Assembly (NCBI RefSeq): GCF_024199005.1
Contig: NZ_JANATA010000002.1
Location: forward strand, 107,566 to 171,565
Direction: 5' to 3'
From: Opacimonas viscosa
GTDB taxonomy: Bacteria; Pseudomonadota; Gammaproteobacteria; Enterobacterales; Alteromonadaceae
DNA: 64,000 bases
Translations under genes and position numbers: made by a program
Shown here: piece by piece, positions 56,463 to 64,000 of the stretch
How the letters are laid out: each line of letters opens with the position of its first letter
How positions within the stretch are numbered: the stretch's first letter is position 1
The notes under the pieces: generated by a model
What the model saw: the letters and a program-made list of their open reading frames with translations, nothing else
Told to the model about the DNA's origin: nothing
Database searches by the model: none

Positions 56463-58541
56463 CTACCAAATACGCACACGGTCTTCTGGAGCAAGATACA
56501 ATGCGTCACCTGGTTTAACATCAAACGCTTCATACCACGCATCGTGGTTACGCGGTGCTAGTGCACGATAGCGACCTGGTGCATGCGTACCACCTCGTAA
56601 CTGATTTAGCATACTTTCTTCAGTACGTTTTTCACGCCATACTTGAGCCCATGCTAAGAAGAAGCGTTGATCGCCAGTAGTGCCATCGATGATAGGGGCT
56701 TCTTCACCATTTAAGCTAAGTTTATAAGCGTGGTAAGCCATGGCTAAACCACCGACATCACCGATGTTTTCACCCAATGAGTTTTGACCATTAACGAAGT
56801 TTCCTTCGATCGGCTCATACGCAGAATACTGTGCAGCCAACATTTGAGTTTTTTCCTCAAATGCAGCACGGTCGGCGTCTGTCCACCAATTACGTTGAAT
56901 ACCGTTGGCATCTGATTTTGAGCCTTGGTCGTCAAAACCATGGCCCATTTCGTGGCCGATTACTGCACCAATACCACCATAATTGACTGCCGGATCAGCA
57001 TTTGGATCAAAGAATGGAGGTTGTAAAATTGCAGCAGGGAAAACAATTTCGTTAAAGGATGAATTGTAATATGCATTCACGCGTTGTGGCACCATACCCC
57101 AGCGTTCACGATCAGTTGGCTTCATCTCATTGGCAACGTCTTTCGCTTGGAAAAACTCTCGTAAATTACGCACGTTACCGACTAAGTTATCAGCAGAGAT
57201 AGCAACACCGCTGAAATCGATAGCCACATCAGGGTAACCAATTTTTGGACGGAAGGCGGCAAGTTTAGCTTTGGCATTAACTTTGGTTTCTTCGCCCATC
57301 CAATCTAGACCATCAATCCGTTCGCCAAGTGCTGTGCGCAAGTTCTCAACTAATTCTGACATTTTTTCTTTAGAGCTTTCTGGGAAAAAACGCTCTGTGT
57401 AGATCTCACCGATAGCAAAACCTAAACTTTCTGTACTCGCCATAGCGGATATCGCACGCTTCCAACGAGGGCGAGGTTCTTTTTGGCCATTTAATACAGT
57501 ACCAGCAAAGGCAAAATTAGCATTGTAGATATCTTCTGAAAGTAACGATGCGTTATTTGCAATCAAATGATAGGTAGAATAAGCTTTCCAAGTCTCTAAA
57601 TCGGCATTGTTAATGAGTGTAATCGCAGCTTTGATAGGCTCCGGTTGAGTTACGTTAATGTGCGGAATTTTTAGACCAGAGGAAGCAAAAAATGCATCCC
57701 AATCAAAGCCAGTAAATTCAGCGGCAAAGTCTTCGCGAGAATATTGATTTAATGTTAGGTCGCGGTTGCGACGCTTCTCACGTGGCCACAAATATTCGGC
57801 AATTTGTGTTTCTAGTGCAACGATTGCTTTTGCTTGGGCTGTTGCATCGGCTTCGCTAATTCCGGTAAAGCTAAGCATTTGCGCAATATGCTTAGTATAC
57901 TCAGCACGGATATTGGCAAACCGTTCTGAATCAACCAAATAGTAATCACGGTCAGGAAGTCCAATACCACCAGCACCAAGTTGCAGTTGATATTCATTTG
58001 GATCTAAACGGTTAGTCCATAAGCCACCCCAAATTGTGGATGTACCTCCGGTTAACCAAGCTTCACCAAATACTTCTGTTAAATTAGCAACAGAAGAGAT
58101 AGCTGCTATTTTATCTAAATCCGCTTGGATAGGTTTTAAGCCCAGTTTGTTTAATGTCGCTGTATCCATGTATGCATTATAAAAATCAGCCACCAGTTTT
58201 TCGTTACCCGTCAAGTCCGTTTTAGCTGCTAATTCGTCAATAATAGCTTTAACTTGTTCGTTCGAACGGTCGGCTAATTTAGAAAAAGCACCGTAGCGTG
58301 TTTTATCACTGGGTAATTCGTAGTTTTTATACCAAGTACCGCCCGCATACATAAAGAAATCATGACCAGGTTTTACCGATAAGTCTCGTGCGTCCAACTC
58401 TATACCAAATGACCCAAGTTCTGCTGCAGGTGCAATTTCAGTGGTAGTGACGGCTGTGGCTGCTTCTGTCGGTGCTTGTTGTGAGCATGCACCAAGTAAA
58501 AAAGTACTGGCGACAAGGCTCGCAATTAACGTTTTATTCAT
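56463..58541 (-). CDS. M13-family zinc metallopeptidase, lipoprotein (PepO-like)
   Basis: This is an exported peptidase related to neprilysin. The 692 residues begin with a lipoprotein signal ending in the lipobox LGAC, so it is anchored by Cys19 in the envelope. The zinc motif HEMGH lies in AVIGHEMGHGFDDQG, with the further glutamate in GENIGDVGG and an NAYYNSS substrate motif. The conserved M13 C-terminal DALYLAPEDRVRIW is present. Such enzymes digest oligopeptides in the periplasm. A single gene, followed by its own terminator. Confidence 0.93.
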   Translation of the reverse strand: MNKTLIASLVASTFLLGACSQQAPTEAATAVTTTEIAPAAELGSFGIELDARDLSVKPGHDFFMYAGGTWYKNYELPSDKTRYGAFSKLADRSNEQVKAIIDELAAKTDLTGNEKLVADFYNAYMDTATLNKLGLKPIQADLDKIAAISSVANLTEVFGEAWLTGGTSTIWGGLWTNRLDPNEYQLQLGAGGIGLPDRDYYLVDSERFANIRAEYTKHIAQMLSFTGISEADATAQAKAIVALETQIAEYLWPREKRRNRDLTLNQYSREDFAAEFTGFDWDAFFASSGLKIPHINVTQPEPIKAAITLINNADLETWKAYSTYHLIANNASLLSEDIYNANFAFAGTVLNGQKEPRPRWKRAISAMASTESLGFAIGEIYTERFFPESSKEKMSELVENLRTALGERIDGLDWMGEETKVNAKAKLAAFRPKIGYPDVAIDFSGVAISADNLVGNVRNLREFFQAKDVANEMKPTDRERWGMVPQRVNAYYNSSFNEIVFPAAILQPPFFDPNADPAVNYGGIGAVIGHEMGHGFDDQGSKSDANGIQRNWWTDADRAAFEEKTQMLAAQYSAYEPIEGNFVNGQNSLGENIGDVGGLAMAYHAYKLSLNGEEAPIIDGTTGDQRFFLAWAQVWREKRTEESMLNQLRGGTHAPGRYRALAPRNHDAWYEAFDVKPGDALYLAPEDRVRIW

Positions 58542-58681
58542 TATTGTTCCCTAAGGTTCTGTTGTTATTTTTTTGTAGGCAAAGACTGACAAAAATAGTG
58601 GACACTGTCAATTTTGCTACGATATATGCTGGTTTGGAAATCAATTAGTTTGCGATACATTGGTTGGTCTATACACTCTGA

Positions 58682-59872
58682 TCAAAGTGACTCGTTTTCC
58701 TTGCGAAATGGTAATAATTCATCGCATTGAAGCTTATATGCTTGGATAGCGGGTTTTTCGCGCTGGACAAAATCTTCTACCGCATGCGCAAAATCAGGGT
58801 GATTGAGTAGGTGATAAGAATGACAATAGGTCGGTGCAAAGCCTCGTAATATTTTATGTTCGCCTTGGGTACCAGGATTAAAGCGTTGGATATTTTGTTG
58901 GATAGCAAATTCAATCCCTTGATAGTAACAGCACTCAAAGTGTAAACCGTCGGCTTCATTTAGTGCACCCCAATAACGTCCGTATAACTCAGTTGTGTCG
59001 TACAAAAAGAACGCAGCAGCGATAGGCCGTTCATTTTCATATGCAATAACAAGTAATATGTGTTCAGCCATATCATTGTACAAGCGTTCAAAAAAGTTTC
59101 GGGTCAAGTATCCCTCATGTCCACTGCGTTTGAGATAGGTGATTTTGTAGCATTCGTAAAAAAATGCCATATGTTCTGAGCTAAGTTCAGTCCCAAAGTG
59201 CTGTTTAACTGAAATCCCTTGTTTAGCAATTTTGTTACGTTCTTTTTTGATTGATTTACGTTTGCGTGACACCATCCAAGATAAATAGTCAGTAAAGTCC
59301 GTATAGTTTTGATTTTGCCATTCAAATTGCAAAGACCATCTTTGAGACAGTTTAGTTTCACTGTTCAATAAGGTATTTTCAGTGTGATTAACAAATAGAA
59401 GATGCGCGGATGAGAACCCTTGCTCTGTTATATATTCGGGTAAGGCTTGACCTAGGAAGTCTATTATTGCTGCGCGGTTTATTGAATTGTCGGTTGACTC
59501 TGTGGTGTTAGTTACTAGCTCAATAAACCCAATTCGTTGTTTGGTAATTGGGGTAAACGGTACGGCACAAATCCATTTTGGATAATAATTAAACCCATGT
59601 TGAGCGTATGCATTCGCCCAAGCATGGTCAAAAATATATTCGCCATAACTATGTGATTTACTATATCCGGGCAGTAACGCGACTAAGTCAGCTGCTTTAT
59701 AAATACCAATAAAATGTGGCGTCCAACCTGTTTTAGAACCGACACTGTGGCTTTCTTCGAGGGCTAATAAAAAAGAGTACTGTAGAGTGGGACCACCATT
59801 CGCAAAAGCACGCTGCCAAGAATCCTTACCGATTTGCGCAATACTTGAAAAAGATTTTAATGAATAAGTCAT
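58682..59872 (-). CDS. COG3146-type predicted N-acyltransferase (GNAT/FemAB fold)
   Basis: The 396-residue protein resembles the widespread COG3146 family of predicted acyltransferases. Visible marks are EESHSVGSKTGWTPHFIGIY, YKSHSYGEYIFDHAW-like text (SKSHSYGEYIFDHAWANAY), YFPKW-like YYPKWICAVPFTP, and late RFNPGTQGEHKILRGFAPTY. Substrate unknown. It is divergent from recX with a 75-bp gap that contains a TATGGT/ACCATA inverted repeat at 59893-59911. Confidence 0.8.
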   Translation of the reverse strand: MTYSLKSFSSIAQIGKDSWQRAFANGGPTLQYSFLLALEESHSVGSKTGWTPHFIGIYKAADLVALLPGYSKSHSYGEYIFDHAWANAYAQHGFNYYPKWICAVPFTPITKQRIGFIELVTNTTESTDNSINRAAIIDFLGQALPEYITEQGFSSAHLLFVNHTENTLLNSETKLSQRWSLQFEWQNQNYTDFTDYLSWMVSRKRKSIKKERNKIAKQGISVKQHFGTELSSEHMAFFYECYKITYLKRSGHEGYLTRNFFERLYNDMAEHILLVIAYENERPIAAAFFLYDTTELYGRYWGALNEADGLHFECCYYQGIEFAIQQNIQRFNPGTQGEHKILRGFAPTYCHSYHLLNHPDFAHAVEDFVQREKPAIQAYKLQCDELLPFRKENESL

Positions 59873-59947
59873 GTAGATTCAGTGACAAGTTGTATGGTTT
59901 TTTTTACCATAATAGCGCAGATTAGGTTCACAAAAGAAGTGATGTTT

Positions 59948-60634
59948 ATGTCCCAAGCAACTCCTAACAAAGATAAAACGCTAGCAGTACTAAGAGAGAA
60001 GATGTCTCAGCTGGAACAAAGTACCACGGATATATCTAATTTTGTCGATACACCAGACACTTCGTTTCTAGAGCCTGATAAGGGTCAGAAAAAATCATCG
60101 GATGACTCTATATCACAGCAAGCTTTTATCAGTAACGCAGATGCTGATGATATCGCAGTCGCAAAAAAAGAAACGTATAAACAACTGCGTCATAAAATAA
60201 CGCGTTTGCTGTCCAAGCGTGAGCACAGTGTTGCGGAAATTATCCAAAAACTATCGCAACAAGAGTTTTCGACTTCAGACATTAATACGGTATTAGATAA
60301 ATTTGTTGAAAACGGGATCCAATCTGATGCGCGATTTACCTTTCATTTTGTCCGCAACTGTATGATGAAAGGGCAAGGTTTATCTCGGGTAAAACAAGCA
60401 TTAAAGGTTCACAATATTGATTCTTCGATGTTGCACGAAGCATTGGATGAATTAGAAATTGATTGGTACAGCAGAGCTTATGAAGTCAAGTGCAAGAAAT
60501 TTGGTGAAGAAGTCGAGACGGATTGGCAAAAGAAACAAAAACAAATGCGCTTTCTACAATATCGCGGCTTTAGCCAAGACCAAATTTCTTTCGCGATTAC
60601 CGAATCCCCAAAAGATGAGTCGTACAGAAGCTAA
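59948..60634 (+). CDS. recX: RecX, regulator of RecA
   Basis: RecX caps RecA filaments and limits their growth. ATG 59948 (MSQATPNKDKTLAVL) is chosen; ATG 59942 is an alternative, and a GTG at 59882 would place the start over the divergent promoter region. At 228 residues it has three-helix RecX repeats (RLLSKREHSVAEIIQKLSQQ, RFTFHFVRNCMMKGQGLSRV, RFLQYRGFSQDQISFAI). The first 75 residues are a polar extension not usual for RecX. Its common partner recA is not upstream here. Confidence 0.9.
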   Translation: MSQATPNKDKTLAVLREKMSQLEQSTTDISNFVDTPDTSFLEPDKGQKKSSDDSISQQAFISNADADDIAVAKKETYKQLRHKITRLLSKREHSVAEIIQKLSQQEFSTSDINTVLDKFVENGIQSDARFTFHFVRNCMMKGQGLSRVKQALKVHNIDSSMLHEALDELEIDWYSRAYEVKCKKFGEEVETDWQKKQKQMRFLQYRGFSQDQISFAITESPKDESYRS

Positions 60635-60690
60635 TTGCCTTTTTTATAGAAATGAGTAAAGCGTTGTATGAGGCCCGTTATCATTTTGCA

Positions 60691-60714
60691 ATGGTGCTAA
60701 AAATGGTGCTAAAA
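60691..60714 (+). repeat. 12-bp tandem duplication in the recX-alaS spacer
   Basis: ATGGTGCTAAAA occurs twice in a row, followed by a partial third copy (ATGTTGCTAAA, from 60724). The 272-base spacer otherwise shows no gene. Confidence 0.7.
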
Positions 60715-60906
60715 ATGCAAAAGATGTTGCTAAATTGACCTAGTTATCTGTCTATTTATTAAGAATTTCACCAAATTAGATCTTAAAACACATCTGCATT
60801 TGTGATATTTTACGCACTTATTTTTCTATATGAAGTATATTTTTTATACAGGTTCTTCGTAACTAATTGTTTTAATTTATTTTATTATTCCACTAAAGGA
60901 TTAACT

Positions 60907-63510
60907 ATGGCGCGCTCAACCGCTGATATCAGACAAGCTTTCCTTGATTATTTTCAAAAAAATCAACATCAAGTGGTTTCTAGCTCATCTTTAGTTCCTG
61001 CAGATGACCCTACGTTATTATTCACCAACGCGGGCATGAATCAGTTCAAAGACGTATTTCTAGGTACTGATAAACGTTCTTACAACCGAGCTGTTTCTTC
61101 ACAGCGATGTGTCAGAGCCGGTGGTAAGCACAATGATTTAGATAATGTGGGATATACAGCACGTCACCATACTTTCTTTGAAATGTTAGGTAACTTTTCT
61201 TTTGGCGACTATTTCAAAGAAGATGCCATTCGTATGGCGTGGGAGTTTTTAACTGTCACCTTAGGCTTACCGGCTGAAAAATTATTAGTCACAGTATATC
61301 ACGAAGATGATGAAGCCTTTGCCATTTGGCAGCAAAAAATTGGTTTAGCAGAAGATAAAATCATCCGCATTTCAACTTCTGATAACTTTTGGTCGATGGG
61401 TGATACCGGTCCTTGTGGTCCATGTTCTGAGATCTTTTATGATCATGGCGAACACATATGGGGGGGTAAGCCAGGCACACCTGAAGAAGATGGTGACCGC
61501 TTTATTGAAATTTGGAATTTAGTTTTCATGCAGTACAACCGTTCTGCCGATGGCACTATGGAACCATTACCTAAACCTTCGATTGATACTGGAATGGGCC
61601 TAGAGCGTATTTCTGCAATATTGCAAAATGTGCACAGCAACTACGAAATTGATATTTTTCAAGCATTGATTAAAGCTGCTGCTGACGTTGTTGGAACCAC
61701 TGATTTATCGGATAAATCATTACGTGTTATTGCCGATCACATTCGTTCATGTAGCTTTTTAATTTGTGATGGTGTTATGCCATCTAATGAAGGCCGTGGT
61801 TATGTACTGCGTCGCATCATTCGTCGCGCTGTTCGTCATGGTTATCGCTTGGGTGCTGATGATATCTTCTTCTATAAATTAGTATCTGCATTATCTTCGC
61901 AAATGGGCGATGCATACCCTGAGTTGACTGAACAGTTACCGGTGATTGAAAAAGTATTAAGGGTAGAAGAAGAGCAATTTTCCAAGACCCTTGACCGTGG
62001 TATGAACATATTAAATGAATCACTCAAGGATATTGAGGGTTCAGTTATTCCTGGTGATTTGGTATTTAAATTATACGATACTTATGGTTTCCCAGCAGAT
62101 TTAACCGCTGATGTTGCCCGTGAACAAAATTACACTATAGATGAAGATGGCTTTGCTGCAGCTATGGCAGAACAAAAAGCGCGAGCACAAAAGGCGAGTA
62201 ATTTTGGTACAGACTACAACGAGTTATTAACGGTTGAGCATAATACTGAGTTTACAGGATATACCTGTGTTAGTGATACTGCCTCTGTGTTGGAAATCAT
62301 AGTAAATAATGAATCCGTTTCTAGTATTACTGCCGAACAAAGCGGTATTGTTATTCTGGATAAAACCGCTTTCTATGCTGAGTCAGGTGGTCAAGTCGGT
62401 GATTGTGGTGACATCCTAAATAATAAAGGTGAAGTGGTATTTACGGTTCAGGACACTCAAAAACTCAATGCAGCATTTGCCCATCAGGGTATGGCTGCTG
62501 CTGTACTTAATGTCGGTGATACGGTTACAACAAAAGTAGATACAACAAGACGTCAGGCAATTGCGCTAAATCACAGTGCTACCCATCTTCTACATGCTGC
62601 ATTACGGAACATCCTAGGTGAGCATGTTAATCAAAAAGGGTCTCTAGTAGACCACGAAAAACTACGCTTTGATTTTGCGCATTTTGAAGGTGTTACTACT
62701 GCGCAATTGGTAGAGGTGGAAAACAGTGTGAATGAACAAATTCGCGCCAACCACATACTCGATACACGCTTGATGGATTTAGAATCAGCAAAAGCATCTG
62801 GTGCTATGGCACTGTTTGGTGAAAAATACGATGATGACGTACGCGTTGTCAAAATGGGTGATTTTTCAACTGAACTTTGTGGTGGGATCCACGTAAAAGC
62901 AACAGGTGATATTGGTCTGCTTAAGATCACTTCAGAAAGTGGTATCGCATCTGGTGTGCGCAGAATAGAAGCTGTTACAGGCGCAACTGCCTTGGCATTA
63001 GTCCAAGAACAGCAAAGTACGTTACAAACAGTCGCTAGTCTGTTCAAAACTGATGCTAAAAATGTACTTGATAAAGTACAGCTACAAAATGCAAATATTA
63101 AAAACTTAGAAAAAGAGCTAAACGCATTAAAGCAAAAGCTAGCAAGTCAACAAGGTTCTGATTTGTTAAGTAAAGTACAAAAAATCAAAGAACAAAATGT
63201 TTTAGTCGCAAATTTACCAGGTGTAGAGGCGAAAGCGCTTCGCGGTATGTTGGATGAGCTGAAACAAAAAATTTCTTCTGGGATCATTGTTTTAGGTGTG
63301 CCTGGAGAAAACAAAGTTAACCTTATCGCGGGAGTGACTCCTGATTTGGTTGGCCAAGTAAAAGCAGGGGAATTAATCAACTTTGTAGCCTCACAAGTAG
63401 GTGGTAAAGGCGGTGGTCGACCTGATATGGCTCAAGCTGGTGGAAGTCAGCCTGAGAATTTGGAAAATGCATTGTCATCAGTATATAAATTTATTGAAGA
63501 AAAAATTTAG
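60907..63510 (+). CDS. alaS: AlaS, alanyl-tRNA synthetase
   Basis: AlaS charges tRNA-Ala and edits mischarged Ser or Gly. ATG 60907 with AAAGGA 6 bases upstream is chosen over a 35-residue upstream extension of poor composition. The 867 residues have the class II core ([20 protein letters not shown]), the editing zinc site (HSATHLLHA and [13 protein letters not shown]) and a C-terminal domain with [15 protein letters not shown]. Length matches E. coli (876). It is followed by csrA, a normal order in this group. Confidence 0.97.
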   Translation: MARSTADIRQAFLDYFQKNQHQVVSSSSLVPADDPTLLFTNAGMNQFKDVFLGTDKRSYNRAVSSQRCVRAGGKHNDLDNVGYTARHHTFFEMLGNFSFGDYFKEDAIRMAWEFLTVTLGLPAEKLLVTVYHEDDEAFAIWQQKIGLAEDKIIRISTSDNFWSMGDTGPCGPCSEIFYDHGEHIWGGKPGTPEEDGDRFIEIWNLVFMQYNRSADGTMEPLPKPSIDTGMGLERISAILQNVHSNYEIDIFQALIKAAADVVGTTDLSDKSLRVIADHIRSCSFLICDGVMPSNEGRGYVLRRIIRRAVRHGYRLGADDIFFYKLVSALSSQMGDAYPELTEQLPVIEKVLRVEEEQFSKTLDRGMNILNESLKDIEGSVIPGDLVFKLYDTYGFPADLTADVAREQNYTIDEDGFAAAMAEQKARAQKASNFGTDYNELLTVEHNTEFTGYTCVSDTASVLEIIVNNESVSSITAEQSGIVILDKTAFYAESGGQVGDCGDILNNKGEVVFTVQDTQKLNAAFAHQGMAAAVLNVGDTVTTKVDTTRRQAIALNHSATHLLHAALRNILGEHVNQKGSLVDHEKLRFDFAHFEGVTTAQLVEVENSVNEQIRANHILDTRLMDLESAKASGAMALFGEKYDDDVRVVKMGDFSTELCGGIHVKATGDIGLLKITSESGIASGVRRIEAVTGATALALVQEQQSTLQTVASLFKTDAKNVLDKVQLQNANIKNLEKELNALKQKLASQQGSDLLSKVQKIKEQNVLVANLPGVEAKALRGMLDELKQKISSGIIVLGVPGENKVNLIAGVTPDLVGQVKAGELINFVASQVGGKGGGRPDMAQAGGSQPENLENALSSVYKFIEEKI

Positions 63511-63543
63511 TCTTTTCTAAATTTGTACATATACTTATTTCAG

Positions 63544-63631
63544 TGTTTTCGTAGTGACCGAAAACAACAAGGAAGCTGAAAACGTCATTGACAGTTTTCA
63601 AAACATGGATGAATAACTTAAAGGAACAGGA
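63544..63631 (+). promoter_or_regulatory. csrA leader with GGA motifs and hairpins
   Basis: Perfect arms TGTTTTCG/CGAAAACA (63544-63551 with 63559-63566) and TGAAAAC/GTTTTCA (63577-63583 with 63594-63600) form two hairpins, and the four arms could also pair alternatively. GGA motifs at 63571, 63607, 63623 and 63629 include two at the ribosome site. This is consistent with autoregulation by CsrA binding its own mRNA, as known in E. coli. Confidence 0.55.
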
Positions 63632-63639
63632 GCAAAAGA

Positions 63640-63843
63640 ATGCTTATCTTGACTCGTCGTGTTGGAGAAACTTTAATGGTAGGTGATGACGTCACCGTGA
63701 CTGTACTTGGTGTGAAAGGCAACCAAGTGAGAATCGGAGTTAACGCCCCAAAAGAAGTATCAGTTCATCGTGAAGAAATTTACATGAGAATCCAAGCTGA
63801 AAAAGGTTCTGGCAACGGAACTGAGCAAAATACTCACTCGTAA
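63640..63843 (+). CDS. csrA: CsrA, global post-transcriptional regulator
   Basis: CsrA is a dimeric RNA-binding protein that recognises GGA in hairpin loops and controls translation and stability of many mRNAs, including motility genes. The 67 residues start [20 protein letters not shown], and the key arginine near residue 44 lies in [11 protein letters not shown]. It ends with a short polar tail slightly longer than E. coli's 61. It is followed by a terminator. The flagellin spacers of this window contain several possible target motifs. Confidence 0.97.
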   Translation: MLILTRRVGETLMVGDDVTVTVLGVKGNQVRIGVNAPKEVSVHREEIYMRIQAEKGSGNGTEQNTHS

Positions 63844-63856
63844 GGGTGTTTATACG

Positions 63857-63884
63857 AAAAGGCCGGTTTTTACCGGTTTTTTTG
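63857..63884 (+). terminator. Rho-independent terminator of csrA
   Basis: CCGGT (63863-63867), TTTT loop, ACCGG (63872-63876), with A-rich and T-rich flanks and seven T after the stem. Confidence 0.85.
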
Positions 63885-63937
63885 TGCCTGCAACAAAATA
63901 AGGCTTGCCATTATACCGTTAACCAACAAACATTATT

Positions 63938-64000
63938 GGAAATACGGAAATACGGAAATACGGAAATACGGAAATACGGAAATACGGAAATACGGAAATA
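63938..64000 (+). repeat. (GGAAATAC)n tandem repeat reaching the window edge
   Basis: An 8-base unit GGAAATAC is repeated without error nearly 8 times (63 bases) and continues beyond the window. It lies about 55 bases past the csrA terminator, in non-coding DNA. The unit is not a multiple of three, so any open reading frame crossing it would shift with copy number. Confidence 0.95.

Noticed and set aside
60635..60906. 35-residue N-terminal extension of AlaS from 60802
   Set aside because: Hydrophobic/aromatic translation is not seen in AlaS, and ATG 60907 has an AAAGGA site and the family start.
63938..64000. CRISPR array at the right edge
   Set aside because: The unit is only 8 bases and directly tandem, without spacers.

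Overview
The window is about 64 kb of chromosome from a polarly flagellated marine gammaproteobacterium, most likely of the Alteromonadales (Glaciecola/Paraglaciecola/Alteromonas type). The evidence is the Vibrio/Shewanella-like polar flagellar gene order, the FlrA-FlrB-FlrC regulatory cascade, FlhF/FlhG polar placement genes, ParC/ParP chemotaxis-array genes, and the recX-alaS-csrA block at the right end. The species is inferred from gene order and protein character only. There is no phage, insertion sequence, CRISPR array, rRNA or tRNA in the window.

Layout. 1-3859: end of the rod/hook block (3' part of flgJ, then flgK and flgL). 3860-14657: filament block with four tandem flagellin genes separated by unusually structured intergenic RNA, then flaG, fliD, fliS, a small FliT-like gene and a giant Maf-type glycosyltransferase. 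15015-18972: the regulators flrA and flrBC. 19097-32490: basal body and export operon fliEFGHIJ, fliK, fliLMNOPQR, flhB. 32625-45132: flhA, flhF, flhG, fliA, cheYZAB, parC, parP, cheW and a DUF2802 gene. 45361-50004: metA and a metH divided into two genes, behind a MetJ operator. 50074-60634: mixed housekeeping and unknown genes (B12-type radical SAM protein, FAD oxidoreductase, ferredoxin, rlmE, a SpoU methylase, an M13 lipoprotein peptidase, an acyltransferase, recX). 60907-63843: alaS and csrA, followed by an 8-bp tandem repeat that runs off the window.

How it works together. The sequence supports a classical hierarchy. FlrA (sigma-54 activator with a c-di-GMP-type LFRS motif) would switch on flrBC from a clear -24/-12 promoter. 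FlrC would then fire sigma-54 promoters such as the one before fliE. FliA (sigma-28), encoded after flhG, would fire flagellin promoters; sigma-28 sites are visible before flagellins 1, 2 and 4. FlhF/FlhG set the pole, and CheY/Z/A/B/W with ParC/ParP build and position the chemosensory array. The large Maf protein probably glycosylates flagellin.

The most unusual part is the flagellin cluster. Its leaders and intergenic spacers carry strings of perfect hairpins, 19-20 bp motifs shared between different spacers, and a dense set of GGA/GGATG motifs resembling CsrA sites. csrA itself lies at the right end with a GGA-rich leader. I propose, as inference, that flagellin transcripts are CsrA targets and may act as CsrA sponges. 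Other points worth checking are the duplicated N-terminal module in Maf, a thrice-repeated motif in the CheA linker, the in-frame split of metH, and a radical SAM protein with possible tandem winged-helix domains.
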